The translations under genes were made by a program, and so were the position numbers. Below the pieces are notes generated by a model. That model searched no databases and had not been told where the DNA came from. It worked only from the letters and a program-made list of their open reading frames with translations. Below, piece after piece: positions 7,804-15,730 of a stretch of 40,139 nt of DNA; position 1 is the first letter of the stretch, and each line of letters starts with the position of its first letter. This DNA comes from Rikenella microfusus (GTDB lineage: Bacteria > Bacteroidota > Bacteroidia > Bacteroidales > VadinHA17). The DNA lies in the NCBI GenBank assembly GCA_022736275.1, contig DZBJ01000027.1:2910-43048 (forward strand), given 5' to 3'.

Positions 7804-9657
7804 TTATAAGGGTTTCTTTTTTCTGGTTACCTGCCATGTGAAGGTCATCTCCTTTCTTCGAACGGATGATCCATTCGAATCATCAATTACCTTTCTGCCG
7901 TCTCCTCCGAAAAAGGTTGTTCCATCGCCGAATTTGACCAGAAGATCGGGTTTAATTATAGGTATTTCCTCTTCTTCATACAATTCTGCATTCTCCGGCA
8001 GAGCGACTCCAATATCCTTCAGGTATTTTTTAATTGATTCTGTGGAGCTTTTGATTGTGGGATCCGGGATAGGATCTTCAACCGGACAGGCACAGAAAGT
8101 ATCTTCTTCTGTGTCGGTTTCTGTCTTGTCAATTGTTTCGTGTCCAGGAGGAGGCGGAGGCTTCCACCAGCTCTCAGTGTGTGTATCAACCGTCTCTTTC
8201 CAGGTGAATTCGACTGGGAAGCCATCGAGGTCCATCTTTATTACTTTACCTGTCGTCAGATCTGAAGTCATGACTATATGGGTTTGCAGCAATATTTCCT
8301 TGATTGACAGTTTTTGATCCGCAGCAATCTTGTTTTTCAGGACAGTGGTTCTGGAACCCTGGTCTGAGCCAATGGCAGAGCGGTAATCCTTGCTTCTTAA
8401 CATTGCATTGAAAGAGGATAGGTTTATGTCAAGCGGACGGTAATATTCATATCTCAGGTTCAGGGCTTCCACATCAAATGAATTTTCCAGTTGTAAGGGC
8501 ACGTAAAATACAGCTTCGCGGCTCTCATCCAGGTTGTGTGTACTTTCACTTACTCCCCAACCGTTATCCTCCTCAAAGGAGCTCCTTTCGGTTTTTTTAT
8601 AGCTGCCGGTTGTTTTTAGTATTGCATCAAAGGTGCATACTATAGGGAACTTCTCGTCCGCAACCAACTCATCAGGCAATGTGTTTTCATATGGGTATTT
8701 ATCCGGAGGAAGGATATCACATGAATTATAAACCTTCAGCACTTCAAAACCATCCTCCTTGTCGATAGGAGGCTTGTATGTCACCCTGACTGTTCCGTCA
8801 CCGATATTGAAAACCTTACGGTCAGGGCCAAAATTGCAATCCTCGCCGTTAAGGATAGTACCAAGAGAAATATGAACTACAATCCTGTTGAACTCTCTAG
8901 ATGAATTGCCCTTAGCATCCTCGAATCCGGAAAGTATGATTTCACAGGTGTCGTTCTCGCATATCTCGTCAGGTGTCGGAATTTTAGCGTCACATCTAAT
9001 TGGTTTTCTTTCAAATTCTTCAAAAACTGGATTAAGCGACTTTGGTGTTTTTAGCTTGTTGAAGAGCGCCCGTGGATCGTTTATTGTATTTTCTAAGGAC
9101 CATTGAGTGACCAGCTCCGGGGTGTTGCCATTATAATAAAGTCGGAGTTCCATTCTGGCAATGACAGGTTTTTTATAATCCTCGGTGTACTCTATGATAC
9201 GGCCACCCTCCAGATTAGCCTCATAACTTCCTTTAAATATGTACTCCGGTGGTTTATCAGTCTCCGGGTTATAGAAGATCGGTGATAAAAAGTAAAAGCA
9301 GGGGTTAGTAAATCTTTCTCCCATGAACACTGACATAATGGAAGGGTAGCAATACCATTTGTCAGGCGGATCCAGATAATTACATTTTTCGAGTGCTGCA
9401 TTCAGGTCCGGATCATCTGAGACCCAAAGGAATTCTCTGTCTCCGAGATATTGTTTCATACAGTCATTCCACTCATGCAAACGGTCCTCATAGTCAGGAT
9501 TATGAGGATTAAGGAACTCTATCAGCAGGCCATGACGGAGGCAGCTTTCACATTTTCTCTGCGCGATTGAATTGAACTCTGAAGTGACTGTAAAAGCAAA
9601 AAGTAATAATAAGGTTGAAATTCCGGATGGTTTCATATTTAATTTCAGGACTTTCAT
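7804..9657 (-). CDS. Large Cys-rich exported protein of unknown function
   Basis: I do not recognise this 617-residue protein. It has a signal peptide (better fitted by the second methionine, at 9636, which gives KPSGISTLLLLFAFTV and cleavage near IAQ). The mature N-terminus is cysteine-rich (RKCESC, then CMKQY, KCNYL, WYCYP, NPCFYF). A middle part with CDAKIPTP, CENDTCEI and VRVTYKPP reads like one or more beta-sandwich modules. Near the C-terminus a low-complexity linker (WWKPPPPPGHE, then acidic ETDTEEDTF) is followed by CACPV. It sits 35 bases after the EF-hand/TPR gene and 16 before the DUF4412-like gene, so it is very probably cotranscribed. Disulphide-bonded surface or periplasmic structure is an inference. 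Confidence 0.7.
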   Translation of the reverse strand: MKVLKLNMKPSGISTLLLLFAFTVTSEFNSIAQRKCESCLRHGLLIEFLNPHNPDYEDRLHEWNDCMKQYLGDREFLWVSDDPDLNAALEKCNYLDPPDKWYCYPSIMSVFMGERFTNPCFYFLSPIFYNPETDKPPEYIFKGSYEANLEGGRIIEYTEDYKKPVIARMELRLYYNGNTPELVTQWSLENTINDPRALFNKLKTPKSLNPVFEEFERKPIRCDAKIPTPDEICENDTCEIILSGFEDAKGNSSREFNRIVVHISLGTILNGEDCNFGPDRKVFNIGDGTVRVTYKPPIDKEDGFEVLKVYNSCDILPPDKYPYENTLPDELVADEKFPIVCTFDAILKTTGSYKKTERSSFEEDNGWGVSESTHNLDESREAVFYVPLQLENSFDVEALNLRYEYYRPLDINLSSFNAMLRSKDYRSAIGSDQGSRTTVLKNKIAADQKLSIKEILLQTHIVMTSDLTTGKVIKMDLDGFPVEFTWKETVDTHTESWWKPPPPPGHETIDKTETDTEEDTFCACPVEDPIPDPTIKSSTESIKKYLKDIGVALPENAELYEEEEIPIIKPDLLVKFGDGTTFFGGDGRKVIDDSNGSSVRRKEMTFTWQVTRKKKPL

Positions 9658-9692
9658 CTTTATAGATTATTTTATCATCGGTTTCTGTAAGG

Positions 9693-11750
9693 TCATAAGG
9701 AGTTATCAGGGCTGGTTAACTCGAAAGTTGCCTGGACTACTGTATTTCCGGCGCTGACACTGCCGGGCCCCCATCCAATAGATCCTTCTATCTCTGTCTC
9801 AATGGTGAACTTTCCTTCATCAAATCTGCCATAGACCATCATCTCTCCTCCTGCAGCTCCTATGCTGCCATGTACTCCCAGACCCACTTGAACACCAAAA
9901 CCTGTCTCTGGCTTCCATGTCATACCAACCATTATCCCCTGACCGACATTCAATTCAAACTCATCTGTAATGGGATTCCATTCGAAACTTATGATAAACA
10001 GGTCTATACTTATTGTGGGGTCAAATGACACATCCGGTTTCCTGACATCACCCGCTCCTCCGTCAGGGCAGTAACCTTTTATGTCAAAGCATCTCATGGG
10101 GATGACCAGAAACAATAAATGGAAGTTCTGTGATTCCGGGGTTTCAATACTAGGATTTGGCAATCCATATGGACTGCTTTTAGCTGTCATCCAGCGGAAT
10201 GCCTGGTCTATAGGTGCTTTGTAGCAATCTCTGATAGCATTTTCAAGGGCATCCTTATAGGCTTCAGCCTTTAATTCGGCCAGGGCCTGCGCTGTGATGG
10301 GTGCATTTCTGAATCTTTTTACTAGGTCATTTGCATCTGCTGATGCTTGTTTGAGAGCGCTTTCCATAAAGAAGGAGCTGTATCCCAGAACTTCAGCACC
10401 CATCTCCCTTGTCAGTGTGGCCCTATCGTTTCCGGCCCTTTTCTCAGCACTTTTCATTATGACCTGGCCCGTTTTGGAAACCACAGAGACTCCATCAACG
10501 CATCTATTCCAGTCCTCGATGAAATTCTTCCACTTAGGCCAGTATCCCTTAATGATATCATTAATCTTTTTTGCAGCATCATCGGCGTATGCCTGGGCAA
10601 TTTCATTCATCTGCTGTCCGAATTTCCTATCAAGAATTTCAGGGATGGTTCTGGCCTGGTCGCAGGGCGACATCTGATCCCATGGGAGAGGTAGTTCATC
10701 TCCTGAATATCCCATCTCCTCCATCTGATTGATCTCGATATCAAGTTCTTTTGTAAACTCTTCAGGATCAAAGGGCTTTTTGGCGGGAGGTTCATCAGGA
10801 GGCTTCGTTGTGTAGAAGAAAAGAAACTTCTTTGCATCGCCGGGGTCACGCTCGACTGCCTCCCTGAACTCTTCAAACGCTTCACGATTTTTACCCATTC
10901 GCATAAGTAGTATGCCCAGATTCATATGGTACTGCGCTATCTCCGGTGTATAAAATACAGCTTCGCGGAAGTACTCCAGGGCTTCTTCATTTTGTCCGTG
11001 CCGGGCAAAGATCCAGCCGAGTGATGTGGCTGTCGGCGCTGATTCACGGAAGAGACCCCTGGCATAGGCGAGGAGCAGCAGGGCTTCATCGTCATTGTCA
11101 TTTACAGCCATACAGAAGGCCAGGCTGCCGATGGCACCAGGAGACCGTTCATCTGTCTGGAATGATCTGCCGGAGCCCCAAATCGCAGCGTCAAGATTGC
11201 TCTGGGCAAGCCCTGATAGTCCGGCAATCTGGTATACATATGCCCTTTCTGCGAGCGTAAGTATCTTCCCGGGAGGGACTGATCTGAATGCCTGATCTTC
11301 AATGTCGGAGGGCAGATTAACCCTGGCACGTGAAACATGTTCAATGACAAGCTGTCGTACGGTCTGAACATCAGGCACATCAGGCATTGATACAGGCTCA
11401 ACAGGTTCAAAATCACTGTCATCAACTTGCCCATTACAACTTCGATCCATCACTGACAGCTTAAGGAATAGCGCCAGGGCATCGTCCATGTCTTTCTTAC
11501 CGTCATTATTGAGGTCGAACCCGATGTTCTGCGCTCCAAGGTCAATGATTTCATTTATGTCAGCCTGGTCGAACTTACCGTCAGCATTGATGTCGTATTT
11601 TCTCCATGACTCAGAAGTCGAAGGAACGGCTGTGACAATGTCCTCATGGGTTATGGTAAAAGAAAGGGGAGCGGCTGTGGAGGGGAAGAAAAGAACCAGG
11701 TTGAGTGCTGTTGCAGCCAGGCTCCCCTTAATGAGTTGTGCCGATATCAT
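9693..11750 (-). CDS. Exported EF-hand/dockerin-like and TPR protein with glycine-rich C-terminus
   Basis: The 685-residue product starts with a signal peptide. Residues about 50-115 hold two calcium-loop repeats of dockerin/EF-hand type (DINADGKFDQADI and DLNNDGKKDMDDA) and a third weaker one (CNGQVDDSDF). Residues about 200-310 carry TPR-like helices (PTATSLGWIFARHGQNEEAL, then YHMNLGILLMRMGKNREAF). A helical middle region rich in Ala, Lys and Glu follows. The last 110 residues (GVQVGLGVHGSIGAAGG, GSIGWGPGSVSAG) look like amphipathic beta-strands. It is the fourth gene of the six-gene run, 11 bases after the small lipoprotein gene. A calcium-stabilised scaffold in the envelope is a fair inference; no cohesin partner is seen nearby. 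Confidence 0.75.
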   Translation of the reverse strand: MISAQLIKGSLAATALNLVLFFPSTAAPLSFTITHEDIVTAVPSTSESWRKYDINADGKFDQADINEIIDLGAQNIGFDLNNDGKKDMDDALALFLKLSVMDRSCNGQVDDSDFEPVEPVSMPDVPDVQTVRQLVIEHVSRARVNLPSDIEDQAFRSVPPGKILTLAERAYVYQIAGLSGLAQSNLDAAIWGSGRSFQTDERSPGAIGSLAFCMAVNDNDDEALLLLAYARGLFRESAPTATSLGWIFARHGQNEEALEYFREAVFYTPEIAQYHMNLGILLMRMGKNREAFEEFREAVERDPGDAKKFLFFYTTKPPDEPPAKKPFDPEEFTKELDIEINQMEEMGYSGDELPLPWDQMSPCDQARTIPEILDRKFGQQMNEIAQAYADDAAKKINDIIKGYWPKWKNFIEDWNRCVDGVSVVSKTGQVIMKSAEKRAGNDRATLTREMGAEVLGYSSFFMESALKQASADANDLVKRFRNAPITAQALAELKAEAYKDALENAIRDCYKAPIDQAFRWMTAKSSPYGLPNPSIETPESQNFHLLFLVIPMRCFDIKGYCPDGGAGDVRKPDVSFDPTISIDLFIISFEWNPITDEFELNVGQGIMVGMTWKPETGFGVQVGLGVHGSIGAAGGEMMVYGRFDEGKFTIETEIEGSIGWGPGSVSAGNTVVQATFELTSPDNSL

Positions 11751-11761
11751 TATGGTAATAT

Positions 11762-12283
11762 TTATATCCGTTCAAACTCAACATCTTCGCCATCATCTTC
11801 TGTGTCACCGTCTTTGTTGCGGTCACGCACCAGCCAGAGCCAATCTTCATCAGCTTCAAACTCACCTGTAACAGTCTCTTTCAGATACTGCATATATGTA
11901 CTATATGTGGCTGAGCCCTTAGGGAACCACACTATCGCCGTGGTACATTTCTGCTGTGCATCCTCAACGCACTCTCCAACGGTGCTTAAAGTGAAAGTCA
12001 TTATATTGTTCTTTACAGAAAGACTGCCTTTTAGTCCCAGCAACGATGTTATCTCTGAAGAATTGTCGCGCTTAATGATATAGACCTCCTCGAATGAGGA
12101 CTCGGTCAGTGTGAGGGTGGTGGCGGTATTATAGGTGATATCACCAACATATATCTTGTCGTTGTATTGCCATTTACCGATCCACAGCGGATCTTCCCTG
12201 AACCAATCGCATGAGGGTAGTGAGAATATTGCAGCGATGCAGAGCAGCATGGCGCCTCTGAGCGTAAGGTGTCTGTTCTTCAT
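11762..12283 (-). CDS. Small lipoprotein, lipocalin-like opening motif
   Basis: This 173-residue product has a lipoprotein signal peptide with lipobox LPSC, so the mature protein begins at Cys25 and is probably anchored in the outer membrane. The mature start (WIGKWQYND) and the alternating strands that follow (TLTLTESSFEEVYII, NIMTFTLSTVGE) resemble the small beta-barrel lipocalin-like proteins common in Bacteroidota. The acidic tail (RDRNKDGDTEDDGEDVEFE) could bind divalent cations. It is the third gene of the six-gene run. No precise function can be given. Confidence 0.7.
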   Translation of the reverse strand: MKNRHLTLRGAMLLCIAAIFSLPSCDWFREDPLWIGKWQYNDKIYVGDITYNTATTLTLTESSFEEVYIIKRDNSSEITSLLGLKGSLSVKNNIMTFTLSTVGECVEDAQQKCTTAIVWFPKGSATYSTYMQYLKETVTGEFEADEDWLWLVRDRNKDGDTEDDGEDVEFERI

Positions 12284-12369
12284 AACTTTATCTTTTAGAT
12301 ATGCAAACTGTTATCTATATTATCTCGCCCGGACATGTAAATCGGGTAGAACATCACAGGAGTATAAGG

Positions 12370-13068
12370 TTAGAATCCGGGGATTTCTGAGAAGGTTATA
12401 TTATCAGGAATCCGGAAGTACTTTCCGTCGACATTCATATTAGTCTTTATTGATGTCACCTCCTGCCGTGAGATCATTGTTCCGAGTTTCATCTCCATTT
12501 TCATCATGATGCCTTTCCATATCAGCACCTTGCCCAAATCTCCCTTAAAGACTGTGCATTCTTTTCCCTGGAATGTTTCAGTTCCGCTTTTTATCAAACC
12601 CATCTGCTCGTACATGCCAGCCATATAAGAAAGCATGTCTTTACCGGATGACTCCGTGAGCATCTTTATCATCGGGTTTTTGGTTTTCATTCCCTGGCCG
12701 GAATTAGAAAGATCCCACATGTACTGTTCTTCGCCAAGTGTTAAGGACCATCCCTTGCTCTCCTCTCCCTGTTGGATGATTTCTGCGTAAACAGCGCTCT
12801 TCATCCCGTAGTCATCAAAGTACTGGGTTGATTTCCCGGTCTTGTCACCCGAATAGGTGTATTCGATTATACCTGATTTCACAGCTAGTGGTTTGCCTTT
12901 ACCTCCGGCATCAGGTTCAGTGGTTTCGGTTTCTGCAGCCGTTGCTTCTGCCACCTCAGTTGCTGGCTGACCATCAGCAGCAGCGGGCTTTTTGTTCTGC
13001 CCGCAGCCTGAGAAGATCACCATAAGTAAAGCAGTGATAAAAATGACTAACAAGCCTCTGGTTTTCAT
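12370..13068 (-). CDS. DUF4412-like lipoprotein, paralogue of the protein at 7188-7787
   Basis: The 232-residue product is a lipoprotein (lipobox FSGC, Cys21), followed by a linker rich in Ala, Thr and Glu (residues about 30-60) and a domain of about 170 residues. The domain shares nearly every landmark with its paralogue: SGIIEYTYSGDKTG, DDYGMKSAVYAE, YMWD, GTETFQGKECTV and GKVLIWKGIMM, ending in KYFRIPDNITFSE. By eye more than half of aligned residues are identical. The lipid anchor and linker are the main differences, suggesting the two act in different envelope positions. It is second in the cluster, 20 bases after the OmpA-like gene. Confidence 0.75.
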   Translation of the reverse strand: MKTRGLLVIFITALLMVIFSGCGQNKKPAAADGQPATEVAEATAAETETTEPDAGGKGKPLAVKSGIIEYTYSGDKTGKSTQYFDDYGMKSAVYAEIIQQGEESKGWSLTLGEEQYMWDLSNSGQGMKTKNPMIKMLTESSGKDMLSYMAGMYEQMGLIKSGTETFQGKECTVFKGDLGKVLIWKGIMMKMEMKLGTMISRQEVTSIKTNMNVDGKYFRIPDNITFSEIPGF

Positions 13069-13088
13069 AATATTGGTTTTTTACGGTT

Positions 13089-14396
13089 TTATATCTTCAC
13101 GAACTCTACTCTTCGGTTATTGGCTTTGCCTTCAGATGTGGCGTTGGAATCGAGGGGCTTGCTTTCTCCCCAGCCTTTGGAGGTCATTCGGTCGCCTTCG
13201 ATACCCAGGTTTTTAAGTGTATTTACCACTGTTTCCGCACGCTGTTCCGATAGTATCTGGTTGAAGGCATTATCACCGTCGCTGTCGGTATGACCCTCAA
13301 CACTAAGTTTTATTTCGGGATGATCTTTGAGAAGGCCATAAACTGAATTGATGACTCCCATTGATTCAGGCCTTATGGTTGCTTTGTTGACATCGAATCT
13401 TATGCCATTGGTAATGATTTTACCATCCTGCATCAGCTTATCATAGAGTTTAACAGCGCCTTCAGCTATCCTGACGTTTTTAACAAAACGATTGACTCCC
13501 TGTGAGCCTACGGTATTCATCGCGTCACAACATATGGTCAGTCCTTCAGGGTTTATACCCAGATTCGGAATGTTAACAACCCTTGCATCATCTAGATAAA
13601 CCTTCAGTGCACGGGTGTTAAAAGAAATGGCAGCATGCCGCCAGTATCCCGAGGTTATTTCACCTTTTTCCTCATAGCCGGGGTAGAAGCCTTCACCTAC
13701 TCTGTTTATGCCAGCATGATTAGCGTTGATGATCAGTGGAGCTATTTCTATTGTACTCTCGCTCTGGTTCTTGTGGTCATAAAAACTGACCAGGTACTGG
13801 CAGTATTCATCCGGTTCGAACCAACAGTCGAACTCAACAGTAAAGAGGTCCGGGAGGTTGTCCTTCTCAGGTTCCTTGAAGAATGGGACGATGCATGAGC
13901 TGGCCTCTTTGAAATAGATCACATTCTGATCACCGAATGAGGCGTTTTCGACGCTACCGCCGCCGGCAAGATCCCAGCGAGAGGGAAACTCTCCGTTCTC
14001 TTCTCCTTCCTGGCTGTCTTCAAAGATTATCTTCTCACCCGGAACAAAATCATACTTGTTCCATTTAAGTGTCTGCTGTGCGCTTTGTTTTGCAGCGGAT
14101 TCCGGTTGCGCGCCACCCTTTTCCGGCTTTGCATCCTCAGCGTTATCATCCGGGGTGGTTTCACGCCCGGAGCCAACCTTGTCCTTTTTCTCTTTCTTTT
14201 TAAAAATGGTCCCTATGCCCTCCTCGATCTTGTCGAAGCCTGCATTTATAGCTTCGTCTGTTTTCTGGTTGGCCCGGTTATCGGTCTCTTCTATGACTTT
14301 ACCCTTTACGTCAACTTTAACTTCCTGAGATCTGACCTCAGGAGAAATGAGGCTCAGAAGGGCAATCAATACTGCAAAAACAACTGAGTATTTCAT
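13089..14396 (-). CDS. OmpA-family protein with LamG-like domain
   Basis: The 435-residue product has a signal peptide (cleavage near VRSQ), a charged linker with KKKEKKDK and low-complexity Glu/Ala/Gly stretches (residues about 60-115), a concanavalin/LamG-like beta-sandwich (about 135-325: FTVEFDCWFEPDE, GYWRHAAISFNTRALKVYLD) and a C-terminal OmpA domain (about 340-435). The OmpA peptidoglycan-binding residues are present: GHTDSDGDNAFN, then LSEQRAETV and NRRVEF. There is no N-terminal eight-stranded barrel, so this is a periplasmic peptidoglycan anchor rather than a porin. It is the first gene of the six-gene run and may tether the complex to the wall. Confidence 0.85.
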   Translation of the reverse strand: MKYSVVFAVLIALLSLISPEVRSQEVKVDVKGKVIEETDNRANQKTDEAINAGFDKIEEGIGTIFKKKEKKDKVGSGRETTPDDNAEDAKPEKGGAQPESAAKQSAQQTLKWNKYDFVPGEKIIFEDSQEGEENGEFPSRWDLAGGGSVENASFGDQNVIYFKEASSCIVPFFKEPEKDNLPDLFTVEFDCWFEPDEYCQYLVSFYDHKNQSESTIEIAPLIINANHAGINRVGEGFYPGYEEKGEITSGYWRHAAISFNTRALKVYLDDARVVNIPNLGINPEGLTICCDAMNTVGSQGVNRFVKNVRIAEGAVKLYDKLMQDGKIITNGIRFDVNKATIRPESMGVINSVYGLLKDHPEIKLSVEGHTDSDGDNAFNQILSEQRAETVVNTLKNLGIEGDRMTSKGWGESKPLDSNATSEGKANNRRVEFVKI

Positions 14397-14501
14397 GGCA
14401 ATATGGTTTTTACACCAATTTAATCCATGGATATACCCGTCATCAAGAGCAAATGAGCAGAGGGGCGTTTTTAATTAGTATTTAGGGGATTTTGGTACAA
14501 G

Positions 14502-14531
14502 GCGCAGAGCACAGGGCTCAGTGCTCAGTGC
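14502..14531. repeat. Degenerate 7-bp tandem array on the 3' side of the IVP pseudogene
   Basis: Units in register on the plus strand are GCGCAGA, GCACAGG, GCTCAGT, GCTCAGT and a partial GC. The minus-strand reading supplies the stop codon that closes the full-length IVP frame (14518-14520). CAGAGCACAG at 14505-14514 is exactly complementary to CTGTGCTCTG at 14933-14942 in the array on the other side of the gene, so the pair forms inverted ends. Confidence 0.75.
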
Positions 14532-14895
14532 TATAGTTTGAGATGATTGTCTTGCGAAAACTGGTAATCATCTTACTCAATTTCAGCAGCATTGAGTATA
14601 CTTTTACCTTTTGATCAATCGTAATAACCTCCCTCGTGGAGAAAATATGCAGGATATTGGCACATTCAAAAATTGACCTTCTTGAAATGTTTCAAAAACT
14701 TGCGAATTCCTTATCTGAAAATGATCCTGAGCCTTCTGCAATATTATTTGAAATACTTAATGCGGCTGCCCTTAGCTGCTCTGAAAATTTGTAAAGCCTC
14801 TTATTATCGGCTATTTCAGCATAATCAAACATTATATCTGATACTTCTATAGCTTCTTTCCAGATATCCAATTGTTCAAATCTAAAGTCATCCAT
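14518..14895 (-). pseudogene. Four-helix-bundle protein (23S rRNA intervening-sequence/S23 type), broken by an in-frame TGA
   Basis: The first 67 codons encode a clear four-helix-bundle N-terminal half: FEQLDIWKEAIEVSD, then LYKFSEQLRAAALSISNNIAEGSG and SDKEFASF. Codon 68 (14692-14694) is TGA where family members carry a leucine. Beyond it the same frame continues as NISRRSIFECANIL and on to a stop at 14518-14520, giving 125 codons in total, the normal length for the family. One point change (for example TTA to TGA) explains the break; there is no frameshift. Both gene ends touch 7-bp repeat arrays. Members of this family occur as 23S rRNA insertions, as Avd in diversity-generating retroelements, and as solo chromosomal genes of unknown role. 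Confidence 0.8.
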
Positions 14896-14921
14896 TTTCT
14901 GCTTATTAAATTTATTACCCT

Positions 14922-14956
14922 TGCTCTGCGCTCTGTGCTCTGTGCTCTTTGCTACT
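14922..14956. repeat. Degenerate 7-bp tandem array on the 5' side of the IVP pseudogene
   Basis: Five heptamers in perfect register on the plus strand: TGCTCTG, CGCTCTG, TGCTCTG, TGCTCTT and TGCTACT. The last unit contains the stop codon of the LytTR response-regulator gene (14952-14954 on the minus strand). The array is in opposite orientation to the one at 14502-14531, so the IVP gene is enclosed by inverted arrays spanning about 455 bases. Confidence 0.8.
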
Positions 14957-15704
14957 CGTAGAGATGATCGGTGATAGCCTGGAGGACTTTCTGTTTGAGG
15001 TTAGGGGAAACAGGTATGGAGGAACCGTCTTTCAGCTGGAGATAGCCTCCGTCACGTTTGAAGAATTTGTCAATATGGTTCAGGTTTACAAGGTGTGACT
15101 GGTGAACACGGATAATCCCTGATCCGCTGAGCATGGCTTCATACTCCTTAATGGTGCGTGATACAATAATGTGTTTCCCGCCAGCGAGATGGAAATGGGT
15201 ATAATTGCTGTCGGCTTCTGCCCTGATGATGTCACCAACTGAAATCAGTTGCAATGCGTCGGAGGTGCGGAGGATGATCCGTTTCAGCACCTTCTTTCCC
15301 GTCAGGTTTTCGCTCAGCGCCTGCAGCTTAAGCTGTTCCTCGTCATGGCTGATTATTTCCCTCGCCCTATTTATTGCCACTGCCAGCTCGTCAATGTCAA
15401 TGGGTTTGAGGATGTAGTCGAGAGCGCTGACCTTTATGGCATCCAGGGCATATTCCTGGTGCCCGGTGATGAAGATGGTCCTGAAACGAATGGGTGATAA
15501 CCTTTTCAGGAGATCGAAGCCGAGTCCGTCAGGAAGTTCGACATCAAGAAACAGAAGGTCGGGTTGATGCTCAGTGACAGCCGCATAGCCTTCTCCTACA
15601 CTGCCGGATTGTGCGCTGACAATTATTTCAGGAAAGCTCTCACTCAAAAAAGATGAAATAGTTTTTCTCACCGCTGGTTCGTCATCTATAATAATCGCCT
15701 TCAT
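14952..15704 (-). CDS. LytTR-family response regulator
   Basis: The 250-residue protein has an N-terminal receiver domain with the acidic pair D7/D8, phospho-acceptor D54 (LFLDVELPDG), T80 and K100, followed by a LytTR DNA-binding domain from about residue 145 (SNYTHFHLAGG, then GIIRVHQSHLVNLNHI). Such regulators bind direct repeats as dimers and are usually driven by a LytS-type kinase; that kinase is encoded 26 bases upstream on the same strand. Its stop codon lies inside a heptamer array, so the nearest downstream genes (IVP remnant and envelope cluster) are separated by repetitive DNA. The targets are not visible. Confidence 0.92.
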   Translation of the reverse strand: MKAIIIDDEPAVRKTISSFLSESFPEIIVSAQSGSVGEGYAAVTEHQPDLLFLDVELPDGLGFDLLKRLSPIRFRTIFITGHQEYALDAIKVSALDYILKPIDIDELAVAINRAREIISHDEEQLKLQALSENLTGKKVLKRIILRTSDALQLISVGDIIRAEADSNYTHFHLAGGKHIIVSRTIKEYEAMLSGSGIIRVHQSHLVNLNHIDKFFKRDGGYLQLKDGSSIPVSPNLKQKVLQAITDHLYE

Positions 15705-15730
15705 AACTGACCCGTTTCCCGGGTTAAAAA

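Noticed and set aside
9693..11750. Cellulosome component, from the dockerin-like loops
   Set aside because: No cohesin, scaffoldin or carbohydrate-active neighbour is present in the cluster.
14692..14694. TGA as a selenocysteine codon in the IVP gene
   Set aside because: Family members have leucine here, not a catalytic cysteine, and no SECIS-like structure is apparent; a nonsense mutation is simpler.
14502..14956. Repeat arrays as a possible CRISPR
   Set aside because: The units are 7 bp, directly adjacent and without spacers, and no cas gene is nearby.
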